Origin: CAIWHR01 sp963786625
GTDB lineage: Bacteria; Pseudomonadota; Gammaproteobacteria; Burkholderiales; Casimicrobiaceae
NCBI GenBank assembly: GCA_963786625.1
Contig: CAWAZS010000004.1
Location: forward strand, 827,720 to 891,719
Direction of reading: 5' to 3'
Length of the DNA: 64,000 bases
The notes beneath the pieces are model-generated. The model was not told where the DNA came from. It saw nothing but the letters and a program-made list of their open reading frames with translations, and made no database searches. The translations under genes were made by a program, and so were the position numbers. Of the stretch, positions 35,152 through 43,926 are shown piece after piece (position 1 is the first letter of the stretch; each line of letters opens with the position of its first letter).

Positions 35152-38100
35152 CCTTCGCCGGCGCGGGCGGCGGGCTCGCCGGCTTCGTCGCCGCCGGTGG
35201 CGGCGGAGCAGGGGCGTCCGCCGCCTTGTCCTTGCCCTCGGCGAACCGATCGAACAGGTAGAAGAGCAGCGGCACGTAGAGCATCGCGAGCGTGGTCTCG
35301 CCGATCATGCCGCCGATGATCCCGGTGCCGATCGAGTGCCGGGCGTTGGCGCCGGCGCCCACGGCGAGCGCGAGCGGCAGGCAGCCGAAGGCGAAGGCGA
35401 GCGAGGTCATGATGATCGGCCGCAGCCGCTGCTCGCCGGCCAGCACCGTCGCCTCCATGATCGACTTGCCCTGATGCCGGAACTCGACGGCGGCCGAGAC
35501 GCGCAGGACGGCGTTCTTGGCCCCGAGACCGATCAGCACCAGGAGGCCGATCTGGAAGTAGACGTCGTTCTCCAGGCCGCGTGCCCAGTTGGTCACGAGC
35601 GCGCCGAGGATGCCGAACGGCACCGCGCTCATCACCGCGCCCGGCAGCGTCCACGACTCGTACTGCGCGGCGAGCACGAGGAAAACGATGATCAGGCCGA
35701 ACACGAAGGCGATCGTCGAGGTGCCGCCGGATTTCTTTTCCTCGAACGCGAGTCCCGACCAGGCGAACGTGTAGCCCGGCGGCAGGACCTCCCCGGCGAC
35801 CGCCTCCATCGCGGCAAGCGCATCGCCGGAGCTGTACCCGGCCGCCGGATTGCCGTTGACCTTCGCCGCGGGAAAGCCGTTGAAGTGCGGCAGCAGGTCC
35901 GGTCCGGCGACCCATTCGGTGCGCACCAGCGCCGACAGCGGCACCATCTCCCCCTTGCTCGAGCGCGTGTACAGGCGCGTGAGGTCGGCCGGGTCCTGCC
36001 GGTACTTCGCGTCGGACTGCACGATCACCCACCAGACGCGGCTGAACTGGTTGTACTGGCTCGCGGTCAGCGAGCCGAACTGCGCCTGGATCGCGCTGTA
36101 GACGTCCTCGACGGGGACGCCAAGCAGCACCGCCTTGTCGCGGTCGACGATCGCGCGCAGCTGCTGCGTGTTCGCGCGGAACGTCGACGAGAGGCTCGCG
36201 AGCTCGGCGCGCGTGCGCGCCTTCTTCAGGAATTCCTGCGTGAGCTCGTCGAGCCGGGCGGGATCGCCGGCGCCCGTGTCCTGGATCCAGAACTCGAAGC
36301 CGCCGGTCGTGCCGATGCCGGGAATCGGCGGCGGCGCGACGGGGATGACGATCGCCTCGTCGATCGCCTGCGCCTCGCGGTGGAGGTTCATCAGCACGGC
36401 CCGCGCGTTCTGCGCGCGCGCCGACTCGGTCGTCGCGTAACGCTCCTTGAAGTCCTTCAGCGTCACGAAGAAGGCGCCCGCATTGGTCTTGAAGCCGCTG
36501 TCGAGCAGGCTGTAGCCGGTGATCATCGCGCGCATCTCGACGCCCGGCGTCTTCGCGAGGATCGCGTCGACCTTCTCCGCGACCGCCTGCGCCCGGTCGA
36601 GGCTCGCCGCCTCGGGCATGATGATCGCGGCCATCACGTAGCCCTGGTCCTCGTTGGGCACGAAGCTCGTGGGCAGCACGGTGAACAGGTGGTAGATGCT
36701 CCACAGGAAGAAGGCGAGCAGCATCAGCGCGACGACCGCGCGCTTGATCGTGAGCTCCACCGCGTGCCCGAAGGCGCGCGTCACCGCGTCGACCTGGCGG
36801 TTGAACCACGCGAAGAAGCCCTTCTGCGGCGGCGGATTGTGCTTCAGCATCAGCGCGCTCATCGCCGGCGTGAGCGTCAGCGCGACGAATCCCGACACGG
36901 CCACCGAGATCACGATCGTGACCGCGAACTGCTTGTAGAGCTGGCCGGTGGTGCCGGGCAGGAACGCCGCCGGGACGAACACCGACGACATCACGAGCAC
37001 GACGGCGACGAGCGAGCTCGCGATCTCGCCCATCGACCTGATCGTGGCCTCCTTCGGCGCGAGATGGTGGTCGTGCATGTTGCGCTCGACGTTCTCGACG
37101 ACGACGATCGCATCGTCGACGACGATCCCGATCGCCAGCACCAGCCCGAAAAGCGTGATCAGGTTGATCGAGAAGCCGAGCGCGAGCATCCCGGCGAAGG
37201 TCGTGATCAGCGACACGAAGATCGCGACCGTGCAGATGATCGTCGTGCGGAAGCTCTGCAGGAAGAGATAGACGACCAGCACGACCAGCACGACCGCCTC
37301 GAGCAGCGTTTTGATCACCTCCTCGATCGACAGCCGCACGAAGTCGTTGGTGTCGAGCGCGACGACGTACTCGATGCCCTCGGGGAAGCGCGGCTTCATC
37401 TCGGCGAGCGTCTTGCGCACGGCGTCCGAGACCTGGAGCCCGTTCGCTCCCGGCTGCAGGTAGACGGCGATCGCCGTCGACGGCACGCCGTTCATCTTGG
37501 TGTCGACGATGTACTGGCGCAGCCCGACCTCGGCGCGCGCGACGTCGCCGAGGCGCACGATCGCGCTGCCGTCCTGGCTCGCGCGCAGGATGATCTGCTC
37601 GTACTGGCGCGGGTCGGTGAACGGCGCCTGCGTTACCACGGGGAACGTCAGCTCGACCGGCCCGGCGGTGGGCTGCTGGCCGATCTGCCCGGCGCCGAAC
37701 AGCGCGTTCTGCGCCTTGATCGCGTTGGCGATGTCGCTGGTCGTGATCCCGAGCGAGGTCATCCGGTCGGGATTCATCCAGATCCGCATCGCCTGATCGG
37801 GAATGCCCATGATCGACGCCTGGCCTGCGCCAGGCACGCGCTTGATCGCGTCGAGCACGTAGACATTGGCGTAGTTCGCGATGTAGTCGGACGAGTACCG
37901 GTCACCCTTGCCGTAGATGCCGATCAGCATCATGATCGACGAGGACTTCTTCTGCACCGAGACGCCGAGTTGCGTGACCGCCGAGGGGAGCTGCGGCAGC
38001 GCGAGGTTGACGCGGTTCTGCACCTGCACCTGCGCGATGTCGGGATCGGTGTCGAGCGAGAAGTAGACGGTCAGCGTCAACTGGCCGTTGGCCGAGGAGG

Positions 38101-38344
38101 TCGACGACATGTAGAGCATGTTGTCGACGCCGTTGATCTGCGCCTCGATCGGCGCCGCCACCGAGTCGGCCACCGTCTTCGAGTCGGCGCCGGGGTACGT
38201 GGCCGAGACGGTCACCTGCACCGGCGTGATCGTCGGGTACTGCTGCACCGGCAGAACGACCATCGCCACCGCGCCGGCGAGGCAGAGGACGATCGCGACG
38301 ACGGCGGCGAAGATCGGCCGCTCGATGAAGAAGCGGGAGAACAT
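35144..38344 (-). CDS. RND multidrug efflux pump (HAE1, AcrB/MexB-like)
   Basis: 1066-residue proton-driven inner-membrane pump, uninterrupted. The N-terminus MFSRFFIERPIFAAVVAIV, the porter domain motifs, and TM4 with the paired aspartates (IGIVVDDAIVVVENVERNM) are standard. The TM10 lysine is in LGAKNAVL, but the following five residues read RVSAA where relatives usually have IVEFA. The C-terminus is Pro/Ala-rich. Operon order adaptor, pump, outer-membrane factor on the minus strand is that of mexAB-oprM. Likely substrates are hydrophobic drugs, solvents or bile-salt-like compounds. Confidence 0.93.
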   Translation of the reverse strand: MFSRFFIERPIFAAVVAIVLCLAGAVAMVVLPVQQYPTITPVQVTVSATYPGADSKTVADSVAAPIEAQINGVDNMLYMSSTSSANGQLTLTVYFSLDTDPDIAQVQVQNRVNLALPQLPSAVTQLGVSVQKKSSSIMMLIGIYGKGDRYSSDYIANYANVYVLDAIKRVPGAGQASIMGIPDQAMRIWMNPDRMTSLGITTSDIANAIKAQNALFGAGQIGQQPTAGPVELTFPVVTQAPFTDPRQYEQIILRASQDGSAIVRLGDVARAEVGLRQYIVDTKMNGVPSTAIAVYLQPGANGLQVSDAVRKTLAEMKPRFPEGIEYVVALDTNDFVRLSIEEVIKTLLEAVVLVVLVVYLFLQSFRTTIICTVAIFVSLITTFAGMLALGFSINLITLFGLVLAIGIVVDDAIVVVENVERNMHDHHLAPKEATIRSMGEIASSLVAVVLVMSSVFVPAAFLPGTTGQLYKQFAVTIVISVAVSGFVALTLTPAMSALMLKHNPPPQKGFFAWFNRQVDAVTRAFGHAVELTIKRAVVALMLLAFFLWSIYHLFTVLPTSFVPNEDQGYVMAAIIMPEAASLDRAQAVAEKVDAILAKTPGVEMRAMITGYSLLDSGFKTNAGAFFVTLKDFKERYATTESARAQNARAVLMNLHREAQAIDEAIVIPVAPPPIPGIGTTGGFEFWIQDTGAGDPARLDELTQEFLKKARTRAELASLSSTFRANTQQLRAIVDRDKAVLLGVPVEDVYSAIQAQFGSLTASQYNQFSRVWWVIVQSDAKYRQDPADLTRLYTRSSKGEMVPLSALVRTEWVAGPDLLPHFNGFPAAKVNGNPAAGYSSGDALAAMEAVAGEVLPPGYTFAWSGLAFEEKKSGGTSTIAFVFGLIIVFLVLAAQYESWTLPGAVMSAVPFGILGALVTNWARGLENDVYFQIGLLVLIGLGAKNAVLRVSAAVEFRHQGKSIMEATVLAGEQRLRPIIMTSLAFAFGCLPLALAVGAGANARHSIGTGIIGGMIGETTLAMLYVPLLFYLFDRFAEGKDKAADAPAPPPPAATKPASPPPAPAKGD

Positions 38345-38361
38345 GTTCTGCGGCGCCCCCG

Positions 38362-39867
38362 TTACCTGCCGACGGCGATTTCGACGCGGCGGGCCTCGCG
38401 CTCGCTGCCGGGACCGGTGACGTTCTCCGGCTGCCTGAGGCGCACGCGGTCGGCAGGGATGCCCTCGGCGATCAGCGCGTCGCGCACGGCGGTCGCTCGC
38501 TGTTTCGCGAGCTCGACGTTGGCCGCCGGGTTGCCGGTGCGGTCGGCGAAGCCGGTCACGTCGATCGGGTTCGCGCCGGTCTTCATGCCGGGCGCGAAGC
38601 CCTTGAGCAGCCGGATCGCCTCGGCGTCGAGCGCCGCCTTGCCGGTCGCGAAGTTGACGACCAGCGTCGCCCCGGGCGGGCGCGCCGCCGGCGCCGCGCC
38701 GGCGGTCCCGGGTTTCGGGACGTACGGCGCCGTCTTGACCGTCGCGCCCGGCCCGAGCCGCAGCCCGCCGTCGACGACCACGACGTCACCGCCGGAGAGC
38801 CCCTGCGTGACGAACCAGTCGTCGCCCTGCCAGTCGCCGACGGTCACCGGACGCAGCTCGGCCTGGCTCTGCTTGTTGACGACCCAGACGAAGTGGCCCT
38901 TTGCGCCCTGCTGGACCGCGCGCTGCGGGACGAGGATCGCGTTCGGCCGCAGCGCGCCCTTGAGCCGCGTGCGCACGTACTGGTTCGGCCGCAGCACGCC
39001 CTGCGGATTGTCGACCGCCGCGCGGATCAGGAACGTTCCGGTCTGGGCGTTGTACGACGGATCGGCGAACGTGATCCGGCCGGAGTGCGGGAAGATCGAT
39101 CCGTCGACCAGCTCGATCTCGACGACGAGAGAATTCGTCCCCGGCAGCCTGAGCACGCCGTTGCGCACGTCGTTGCGCACGCGCTCGTACTCGTTCTCCG
39201 AGATGCTGAAGTTGATCCACATCGGCGTCAGCACGGACACCGTCGTGAGCTGGCTGTTCTGGGCGTTGACGTAGGTGCCGTCGGCGACCGCCGCGAAGCT
39301 GGAAACGCCGGTGACCGGCGAAGTGATCGTCGTGTAGGACAGGTTGAGCTTGGCCTCCTCGAGCTGGGCTTTCGCCTGCTCGACCGCGGCTGCAGACTGC
39401 TCGTACTGGCCCTGCGCGTCGTCGAGATCCTTCTGCGACAGCGCGTTCTGCTGGGCGAGCGGCTTCGTGCGCGCGAGATTGGCGCGCGCGACCTCGAGGG
39501 CGGCCTGATTGCGCTGCAGCGCCGCCGCGGCGCCATCCACCTGCGCCTGGAACGGCTTCGGGTCCATCTGGAACAGCACCTGACCGGCCTTGACGACCGA
39601 GCCTTCCGTGTAGACCCGCTTGTCGAGGAAGCCGGAGACGCGCGCCGCGACGTTGACCGCCTGCGAGCTCTGCGTCTGCGCGACGTAGGTGGGCGCCACC
39701 GGCACGTCGCGCGCGACGACGGTGACGACCGTCACGTCGGCGGGCGGGCGCGCCACGTCCTTCTTCTCCTCCTTGCCGCAACCGCCGGTCAGCAGCAGCG
39801 CGACGCTCAACGCAACGAGCGGCGGAAGGATGCGCGCCGGGCGCGTCGGGGCGTCGGAGAAATTCAT
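38362..39867 (-). CDS. RND periplasmic adaptor fused to a C-terminal OmpA-like domain
   Basis: 501 residues. A lipoprotein signal (SVALLLTGGC, lipobox near residue 30) anchors it in the inner membrane. Residues ~45-375 are a MexA-like adaptor: barrel-sandwich half (VAARVSGFLDKRVYTEGSVV), alpha-hairpin with coiled coil (QAALEVARANLARTKPLAQQ), and beta-barrel (SFAAVADGTYVNAQNSQLTT). From about residue 385 it continues into an OmpA/MotB-type peptidoglycan-binding domain: ATLVVNFATGKAALDAEAIR, IDVTGFADRTGNPAANVELA, KQRATAVRDALIAEGI, with the Asp and Arg that bind diaminopimelate. Ordinary adaptors end near 400 residues. The frame is continuous, so the fusion is not an assembly slip. Confidence 0.9.
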   Translation of the reverse strand: MNFSDAPTRPARILPPLVALSVALLLTGGCGKEEKKDVARPPADVTVVTVVARDVPVAPTYVAQTQSSQAVNVAARVSGFLDKRVYTEGSVVKAGQVLFQMDPKPFQAQVDGAAAALQRNQAALEVARANLARTKPLAQQNALSQKDLDDAQGQYEQSAAAVEQAKAQLEEAKLNLSYTTITSPVTGVSSFAAVADGTYVNAQNSQLTTVSVLTPMWINFSISENEYERVRNDVRNGVLRLPGTNSLVVEIELVDGSIFPHSGRITFADPSYNAQTGTFLIRAAVDNPQGVLRPNQYVRTRLKGALRPNAILVPQRAVQQGAKGHFVWVVNKQSQAELRPVTVGDWQGDDWFVTQGLSGGDVVVVDGGLRLGPGATVKTAPYVPKPGTAGAAPAARPPGATLVVNFATGKAALDAEAIRLLKGFAPGMKTGANPIDVTGFADRTGNPAANVELAKQRATAVRDALIAEGIPADRVRLRQPENVTGPGSEREARRVEIAVGR

Positions 39868-40030
39868 GGCAGAGCCTTCGTGGCGATGCGGGCAGTACGG
39901 GAAATATCCGGCCGGAAAGGGCACGGAAAACGCGCACTTTACAGGGAGACGCCGGAAGCTGTCGACGCGCCGGCTCGTCGCGCGGGTTCCGAAAATGCCG
40001 AATTCGTGGAGTGCCGGCGCGCACGGACAA

Positions 40031-40044
40031 TTGACGAGAGTCAA
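40031..40044. promoter_or_regulatory. Perfect TTGAC-N4-GTCAA inverted repeat
   Basis: TTGACGAGAGTCAA, two exact half-sites with FNR/CRP-family spacing, lies in the 249-base divergent gap between the efflux operon (start 39867) and the small periplasmic protein (start 40117). It is 73 bases from the latter's ATG, and a TATAAT-like ATATAATT (40077-40084) lies between them, so it is well placed to control 40117. Confidence 0.5.
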
Positions 40045-40116
40045 CGGCCGGCGCCCGAACCGGGTTGGCACAGGGATATAATTCACGGGTACTCAACCAA
40101 GTCGAAAGGACATTCC

Positions 40117-40591
40117 ATGCGCAAGCTGCACCTCGCACTCCTCGCCGCCGCTGTCGTTACCGGCGCGGCGCTCGCCCAGACTCCTGCCCCGGCCCCTGCC
40201 AAGGCACCCGCTGACCACGACGACGGCGGCCGGTACGGTCGTCAAGGCCGTCCAGCCCGGCCTGTTCGAGGTGGCCGGCCCCCGCGTCAACGACGTCATC
40301 GCCGTCGGCATCCAGAAGATCACCGCGACGCCCGGCAAGGGCGGCCGTTCGATCGCGGTGCAATCGCCGTGGGGCAACAGCTACTGGGGCTGGCCCAAGA
40401 ACGTGAAGCCCGTCGCCTTCACCATCGAGACCGGCAAGCCGCGGGCGGCGCGACGATCAGCGCGCCCGGCTTCACGGAGGCCAGCCAAGGCCGATTACAG
40501 GGCGTCGATCGAGGCCGTCGTTCCCTTGGCGATCGCCAGCACCAAGCAAAGCAGGAACTGGATGGAAACAGGCGCGCCAGGCGGGAATTGA
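40117..40591 (+). CDS. Small periplasmic protein of unknown function (frame slips)
   Basis: Signal peptide MRKLHLALLAAAVVTGAALA with cleavage before QTPAPAPAKAPA. The mature protein reads GTVVKAVQPGLFEVAGPRVN, IQKITATPGKGGRSIAVQSP, WGNSYWGWPKNVKPVAFTIE and ends with AVVPLAIASTKQSRNW. I recognise no family. An extra G near 40222 and two compensating slips between 40440 and 40490 are needed to read it as one protein of about 157 residues. GAAAGGA is the RBS. It ends before a clear terminator. Confidence 0.65.
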
Positions 40592-40647
40592 CGCCTGCGC
40601 GGCCAACCGCGATGTCGCCATCGCGGGTCGCGCTCAGTTCGATCGAG

Positions 40648-40677
40648 ACCCCCGGTGCGAGCCGGGGGTTCTTGTTT
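40648..40677 (+). terminator. Rho-independent terminator
   Basis: ACCCCCGG-TGCGAG-CCGGGGGT (8-base stem) followed by TCTTGTTT. It lies 57 bases after the plus-strand gene at 40117-40591 and abuts the stop of the converging SulP gene. Confidence 0.75.
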
Positions 40678-40678
40678 A

Positions 40679-42373
40679 TCAGGACGCGGCCGGCTGCGCC
40701 CCCTCGGTTGCCTTTGCCTGCATCGCCTGGTAGCGCTCGATCGCCGCGCGCGCGTTGAACAGCATCCGCTCGCGGCCGAGTCGCTGGTCCAGTCCGGCAT
40801 GGCGTACCACCTCCAGCGCGCCGGGATTGAGACCCGCCAGCCACACGACGGCGCCGCTCTCGGTCGCGCGCTTCTCGCCCTCGATGAGTGCCTGCAGCGC
40901 CGAGTATTCGATATCGGGCACCCGGCTCATGTCGAGCGCGACCACGCGCGGCTTGTGCTGCGCGACGAGCGCGTTGATCTGCGCCGCCACATCCTGCGCA
41001 TTGCCGAAGTAGAGGCGCCCTTCCGGCCGCAGGATCAGCAGGCCCTCGAACGTCTCGTCGTCGGGGTGCTCGGGGGACAGCGGTCGAAGCACGTCGGCCC
41101 CGCGCTTGCGGCCGATGACGGACACGCGCGGGTGGGCGGTCTGGCTCGCCAGTCCGATCATCGACACGATGATCGCCACGACGATGCCGTTTAGCGTGCC
41201 GAGGATCAGCACGCCCAGCGCGGCGATGATCGCCCAGCGAAACTCCATCGTGCGCACATTGCGGATGGCACGGAACTCCGCCGGCTGGATCAGCCCGACC
41301 GAGTAGACGATGACGACCGCTGCAAGCGTTGCGTGCGGCATCAGGCCCAGCATCGGCGCAAGCAGGAGCATGGTGGCCACCGCGGTGCCCGCGGTCACCA
41401 GCGACGCCTTCTGCGACCGCCCGCCTGCGGCGCGCACGACCGCGGTCTGCGAGGTGCCGCCGCCGGCCGGCATCGCGCCGAACAGCGCGCCCCCCAGATT
41501 GGCCGCCCCCGTGGCGACCAGCTCGCGATTCGCATTGATCGCGGGATCGTCCGGGTGGGCGAAGGCGCGACCCGCCGCGATCGTTTCCGTGAAGCTCATC
41601 AGCGCGATCCCCAGCGCGCCCGGCACCAGTTGCTCGATCAGTGCGAGGTCCGGCATCGTGAGCGACGGAAATCCCTGCGGAATCAGGCCGACCGTCGAGA
41701 CTCCGGCTGCCGTCAGGCCGAAGAACCAGGATGCGGCGATGCTGCCGCCGACCGCCACGAGCGGCGCCGGCGAGTGCGGCCACAGCCGCTCCATTCCGAT
41801 CAGCACCGCGAAGGTCGCTGCGGCCACCGCCAGCGTCAGCAGCGACGTACCGGGAACGTGTTGGGCGACGCTCAGGATGTCGGCGAAGAACCCTTGCTTG
41901 GTGATGTGGATTCCGAGGAGCTTCGGCACCTGGTCCAGCACGATCACGAGTCCGATCCCCGCCTTGAAACCGGTCAGAACCGGCATGGAAATGAAATTCG
42001 CCACGAATCCCAGATTCATGAGCCGCGCCACAACCAGCATCGCTCCGACCAGCACCGTCAACGTGGCCGTGGCCGTGACGAGCCTCGCAGGGTCGCCGTC
42101 CGGCACGACCAGCCCGAGCTGCGTGCCGGCCAGGATCGCCAGCGTGGTGGTGGAGCTGACGGAGAGCACGCGCGACGTGCCGAGCAGCGCGTAGATGACC
42201 ATCGGGACGAACGCGGTATAAAGACCTACGGCGACCGGCAGTCCGGCGACGGTCGCGTAGGCCATCGCCTTGGGCAGGACGACCGCGGCGGCGGTGAGCC
42301 CGGCGACCACGTCGAAGCGAAGTGCGCCAGTGCCGGACGGACTGGCTGGCGCGGCTGCCGGTGGTTGGTTCAT
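40679..42373 (-). CDS. SulP (SLC26)-family anion transporter with STAS domain
   Basis: 564 residues. The membrane part begins with LRFDVVAGLTAAAVVLPKAM and GLYTAFVPMVIYALLGTSRV, and contains ANLGGALFGAMPAGGGTSQTA, the SulP TM8-9 signature region. The C-terminal STAS domain spans about residues 440-555 (LLILRPEGRLYFGNAQDVAA, VVALDMSRVPDIEYSALQAL). Family substrates are sulfate, bicarbonate, or C4-dicarboxylates. It is divergent from the VIT-like operon (193-base gap) and shares no operon partner, so the anion is undetermined. Confidence 0.92.
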   Translation of the reverse strand: MNQPPAAAPASPSGTGALRFDVVAGLTAAAVVLPKAMAYATVAGLPVAVGLYTAFVPMVIYALLGTSRVLSVSSTTTLAILAGTQLGLVVPDGDPARLVTATATLTVLVGAMLVVARLMNLGFVANFISMPVLTGFKAGIGLVIVLDQVPKLLGIHITKQGFFADILSVAQHVPGTSLLTLAVAAATFAVLIGMERLWPHSPAPLVAVGGSIAASWFFGLTAAGVSTVGLIPQGFPSLTMPDLALIEQLVPGALGIALMSFTETIAAGRAFAHPDDPAINANRELVATGAANLGGALFGAMPAGGGTSQTAVVRAAGGRSQKASLVTAGTAVATMLLLAPMLGLMPHATLAAVVIVYSVGLIQPAEFRAIRNVRTMEFRWAIIAALGVLILGTLNGIVVAIIVSMIGLASQTAHPRVSVIGRKRGADVLRPLSPEHPDDETFEGLLILRPEGRLYFGNAQDVAAQINALVAQHKPRVVALDMSRVPDIEYSALQALIEGEKRATESGAVVWLAGLNPGALEVVRHAGLDQRLGRERMLFNARAAIERYQAMQAKATEGAQPAAS

Positions 42374-42566
42374 GCGGGTTGCTCCCAGTGGTGCGCGATC
42401 TCGATTGGTTCACGTTCCTCCGCGAACTGCGCGGCGCTGCGCGATTGTAGCCCTGTCCACGCGCGCCATCCGGTGGACGCGTCGTGTTGCGCGTCGACGC
42501 AGCGACGGTCAGAATCGCCGCAAAGGGAGTTGGCGGATCGACGGATCCAGCAGGGGGCGAATCGCG

Positions 42567-43240
42567 ATGGGCAACGAAGACGCAATCGAGAAGGAGGTCC
42601 GCGAGCCGGTGCTGAGCCCCGTGGACCGGGTCTCGGAACTGCTCTTCGGCCTGTTCATGGCGCTCACCTTCGTTGGCGCCGTGTCCGTGGCGGAGTCGGG
42701 GCGCGACGAGATCCGGGCGATGTTCGCCGCCGCCTTGGGCTGCAACCTGGCCTGGGGCCTCGTCGACGCGGTCATGTACCTGGTGCGCACGGTCACCGAT
42801 CGCGGAAGATCGATCACGCTCATCCGCTCCGTGCGGGAGACCGCGAACGCGGAAGCCGGCCGCAAGCTCATCGGGGACGCGCTGTCGCGGCCAATGGCGG
42901 GCCTCGTCTCGTCGACGGAGATCGAGGCGATTCGCGGACGCATCGTCGCGTTGCCCTCGGTGCCGGACGCGACCGAAGCTGCACCGGGGACGATCTGCTC
43001 GCATCCCTCGCGATATTCCTGATCGTCGTCGCGTCGACCTTTCCCGTCGTGCTGCCCTTCGTGCTGTTCGACGATGTCGCAACGGCGAAGACCGTGTCTC
43101 GCGCCGTCGCGCTCGCCATGCTGTTCTTCGGGGGGCTCGCGCTCGGCCGTTATGCGGGCTACGGGAGCTGGAAGGTCGGGTTCATGATGGCAGGGCTGGG
43201 CACGGCGCTCGTGATCGCGATCAACGCGCTCGGCGGATGA
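42567..43240 (+). CDS. VIT1/CCC1-like integral membrane protein (one frame slip)
   Basis: About 224 residues. The first part (DRVSELLFGLFMALTFVGAV, FAAALGCNLAWGLVDAVMYL) and the C-terminal helices (LLASLAIFLIVVASTFPVVL, FDDVATAKTVSRAVALAMLF, WKVGFMMAGLGTALVIAINA) match the VIT/DUF125-type family, whose eukaryotic members carry iron or manganese into vacuoles. A slip near 42985 joins them. The metal-binding glutamate cluster of true VIT1 is not obvious, so transport of metal is a family inference only. The stop overlaps the start of the barrel gene at 43237. Confidence 0.72.
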
Positions 43241-43887
43241 AGGCCATCCCGCGGGCCCTGGTCGTGCTGGCGGTCGTCACGTCCGCGTCGGCCTTCGCCG
43301 GCGACGACGATCGCAGCGGGCGCCGCGCTTCCCCTGCCGAAAAGCCGTCGTGGGAGTTCGCGCTCACCGCCTATCCCACGATCGTGCGCGGCGGCGAAAA
43401 CTACACGTCGGCGATCGCGGTCGCCGACCGCGGGCCATTGCATTTCGAGGGCAGGGTCAACTACGAGTCGATCGGCGCGCGCTCGGCCTTCGTCGGCTGG
43501 ACCTTCTCCGGCGGGGACGAGATCACGTGGGAACTGACGCCGCTCGCCGGCGGCGCCTGGGGCACGACGCAGGCCTTCGTGCCCGGACTCGAAGCGAGCG
43601 TGGCCTGGGAGTGGCTCGACTTCTACGTCGAGGCCGAGTACGTGCGCGACAGCCACGCGCGGAGCGACAGCTATCTCTACGCCTGGAGCGAGCTGGGCGT
43701 CCGGCCGGTCGAGTGGCTGCGCATCGGGGTCGCCGGACAGCGCACGCGGCTCTACGGCGGTGACCGCGACATCCAGCGCGGGCCGTTCGTGCAGCTGACG
43801 CTGGACCGCGTCACGGTGGGCGGCTTCTGGTTCAACCCGGGAACGGGCGACCAGATCTTCGTCGGCACGATCGGCGTGACGTTCTGA
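43237..43887 (+). CDS. Secreted/outer-membrane beta-barrel protein of unknown function
   Basis: 216 residues with a signal peptide (MKAIPRALVVLAVVTSASAF, cleavage at AFA). The mature chain is a series of alternating strands (WEFALTAYPTIVRGGENYTS, VNYESIGARSAFVGWTFSGG, YLYAWSELGVRPVEWLRIGV) and ends with a C-terminal phenylalanine (GTIGVTF), the BAM recognition feature of outer-membrane barrels. Size suggests 8-10 strands. It is translationally coupled to the VIT-like gene (ATGA overlap) and followed 39 bases later by the DUF2254 gene. Confidence 0.75.
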   Translation: MKAIPRALVVLAVVTSASAFAGDDDRSGRRASPAEKPSWEFALTAYPTIVRGGENYTSAIAVADRGPLHFEGRVNYESIGARSAFVGWTFSGGDEITWELTPLAGGAWGTTQAFVPGLEASVAWEWLDFYVEAEYVRDSHARSDSYLYAWSELGVRPVEWLRIGVAGQRTRLYGGDRDIQRGPFVQLTLDRVTVGGFWFNPGTGDQIFVGTIGVTF

Positions 43888-43926
43888 GCGCCGACCACCC
43901 GACCGCATATCGAGGAGGCAGGCAAC

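Noticed and set aside
35336..39274. A 1312-codon open frame on the plus strand opposite the RND pump and adaptor
   Set aside because: It is a shadow of the GC-rich minus-strand genes: its translation is rich in Arg, Asp, His and Gly, has no recognisable domain, and the opposite strand encodes complete RND proteins.
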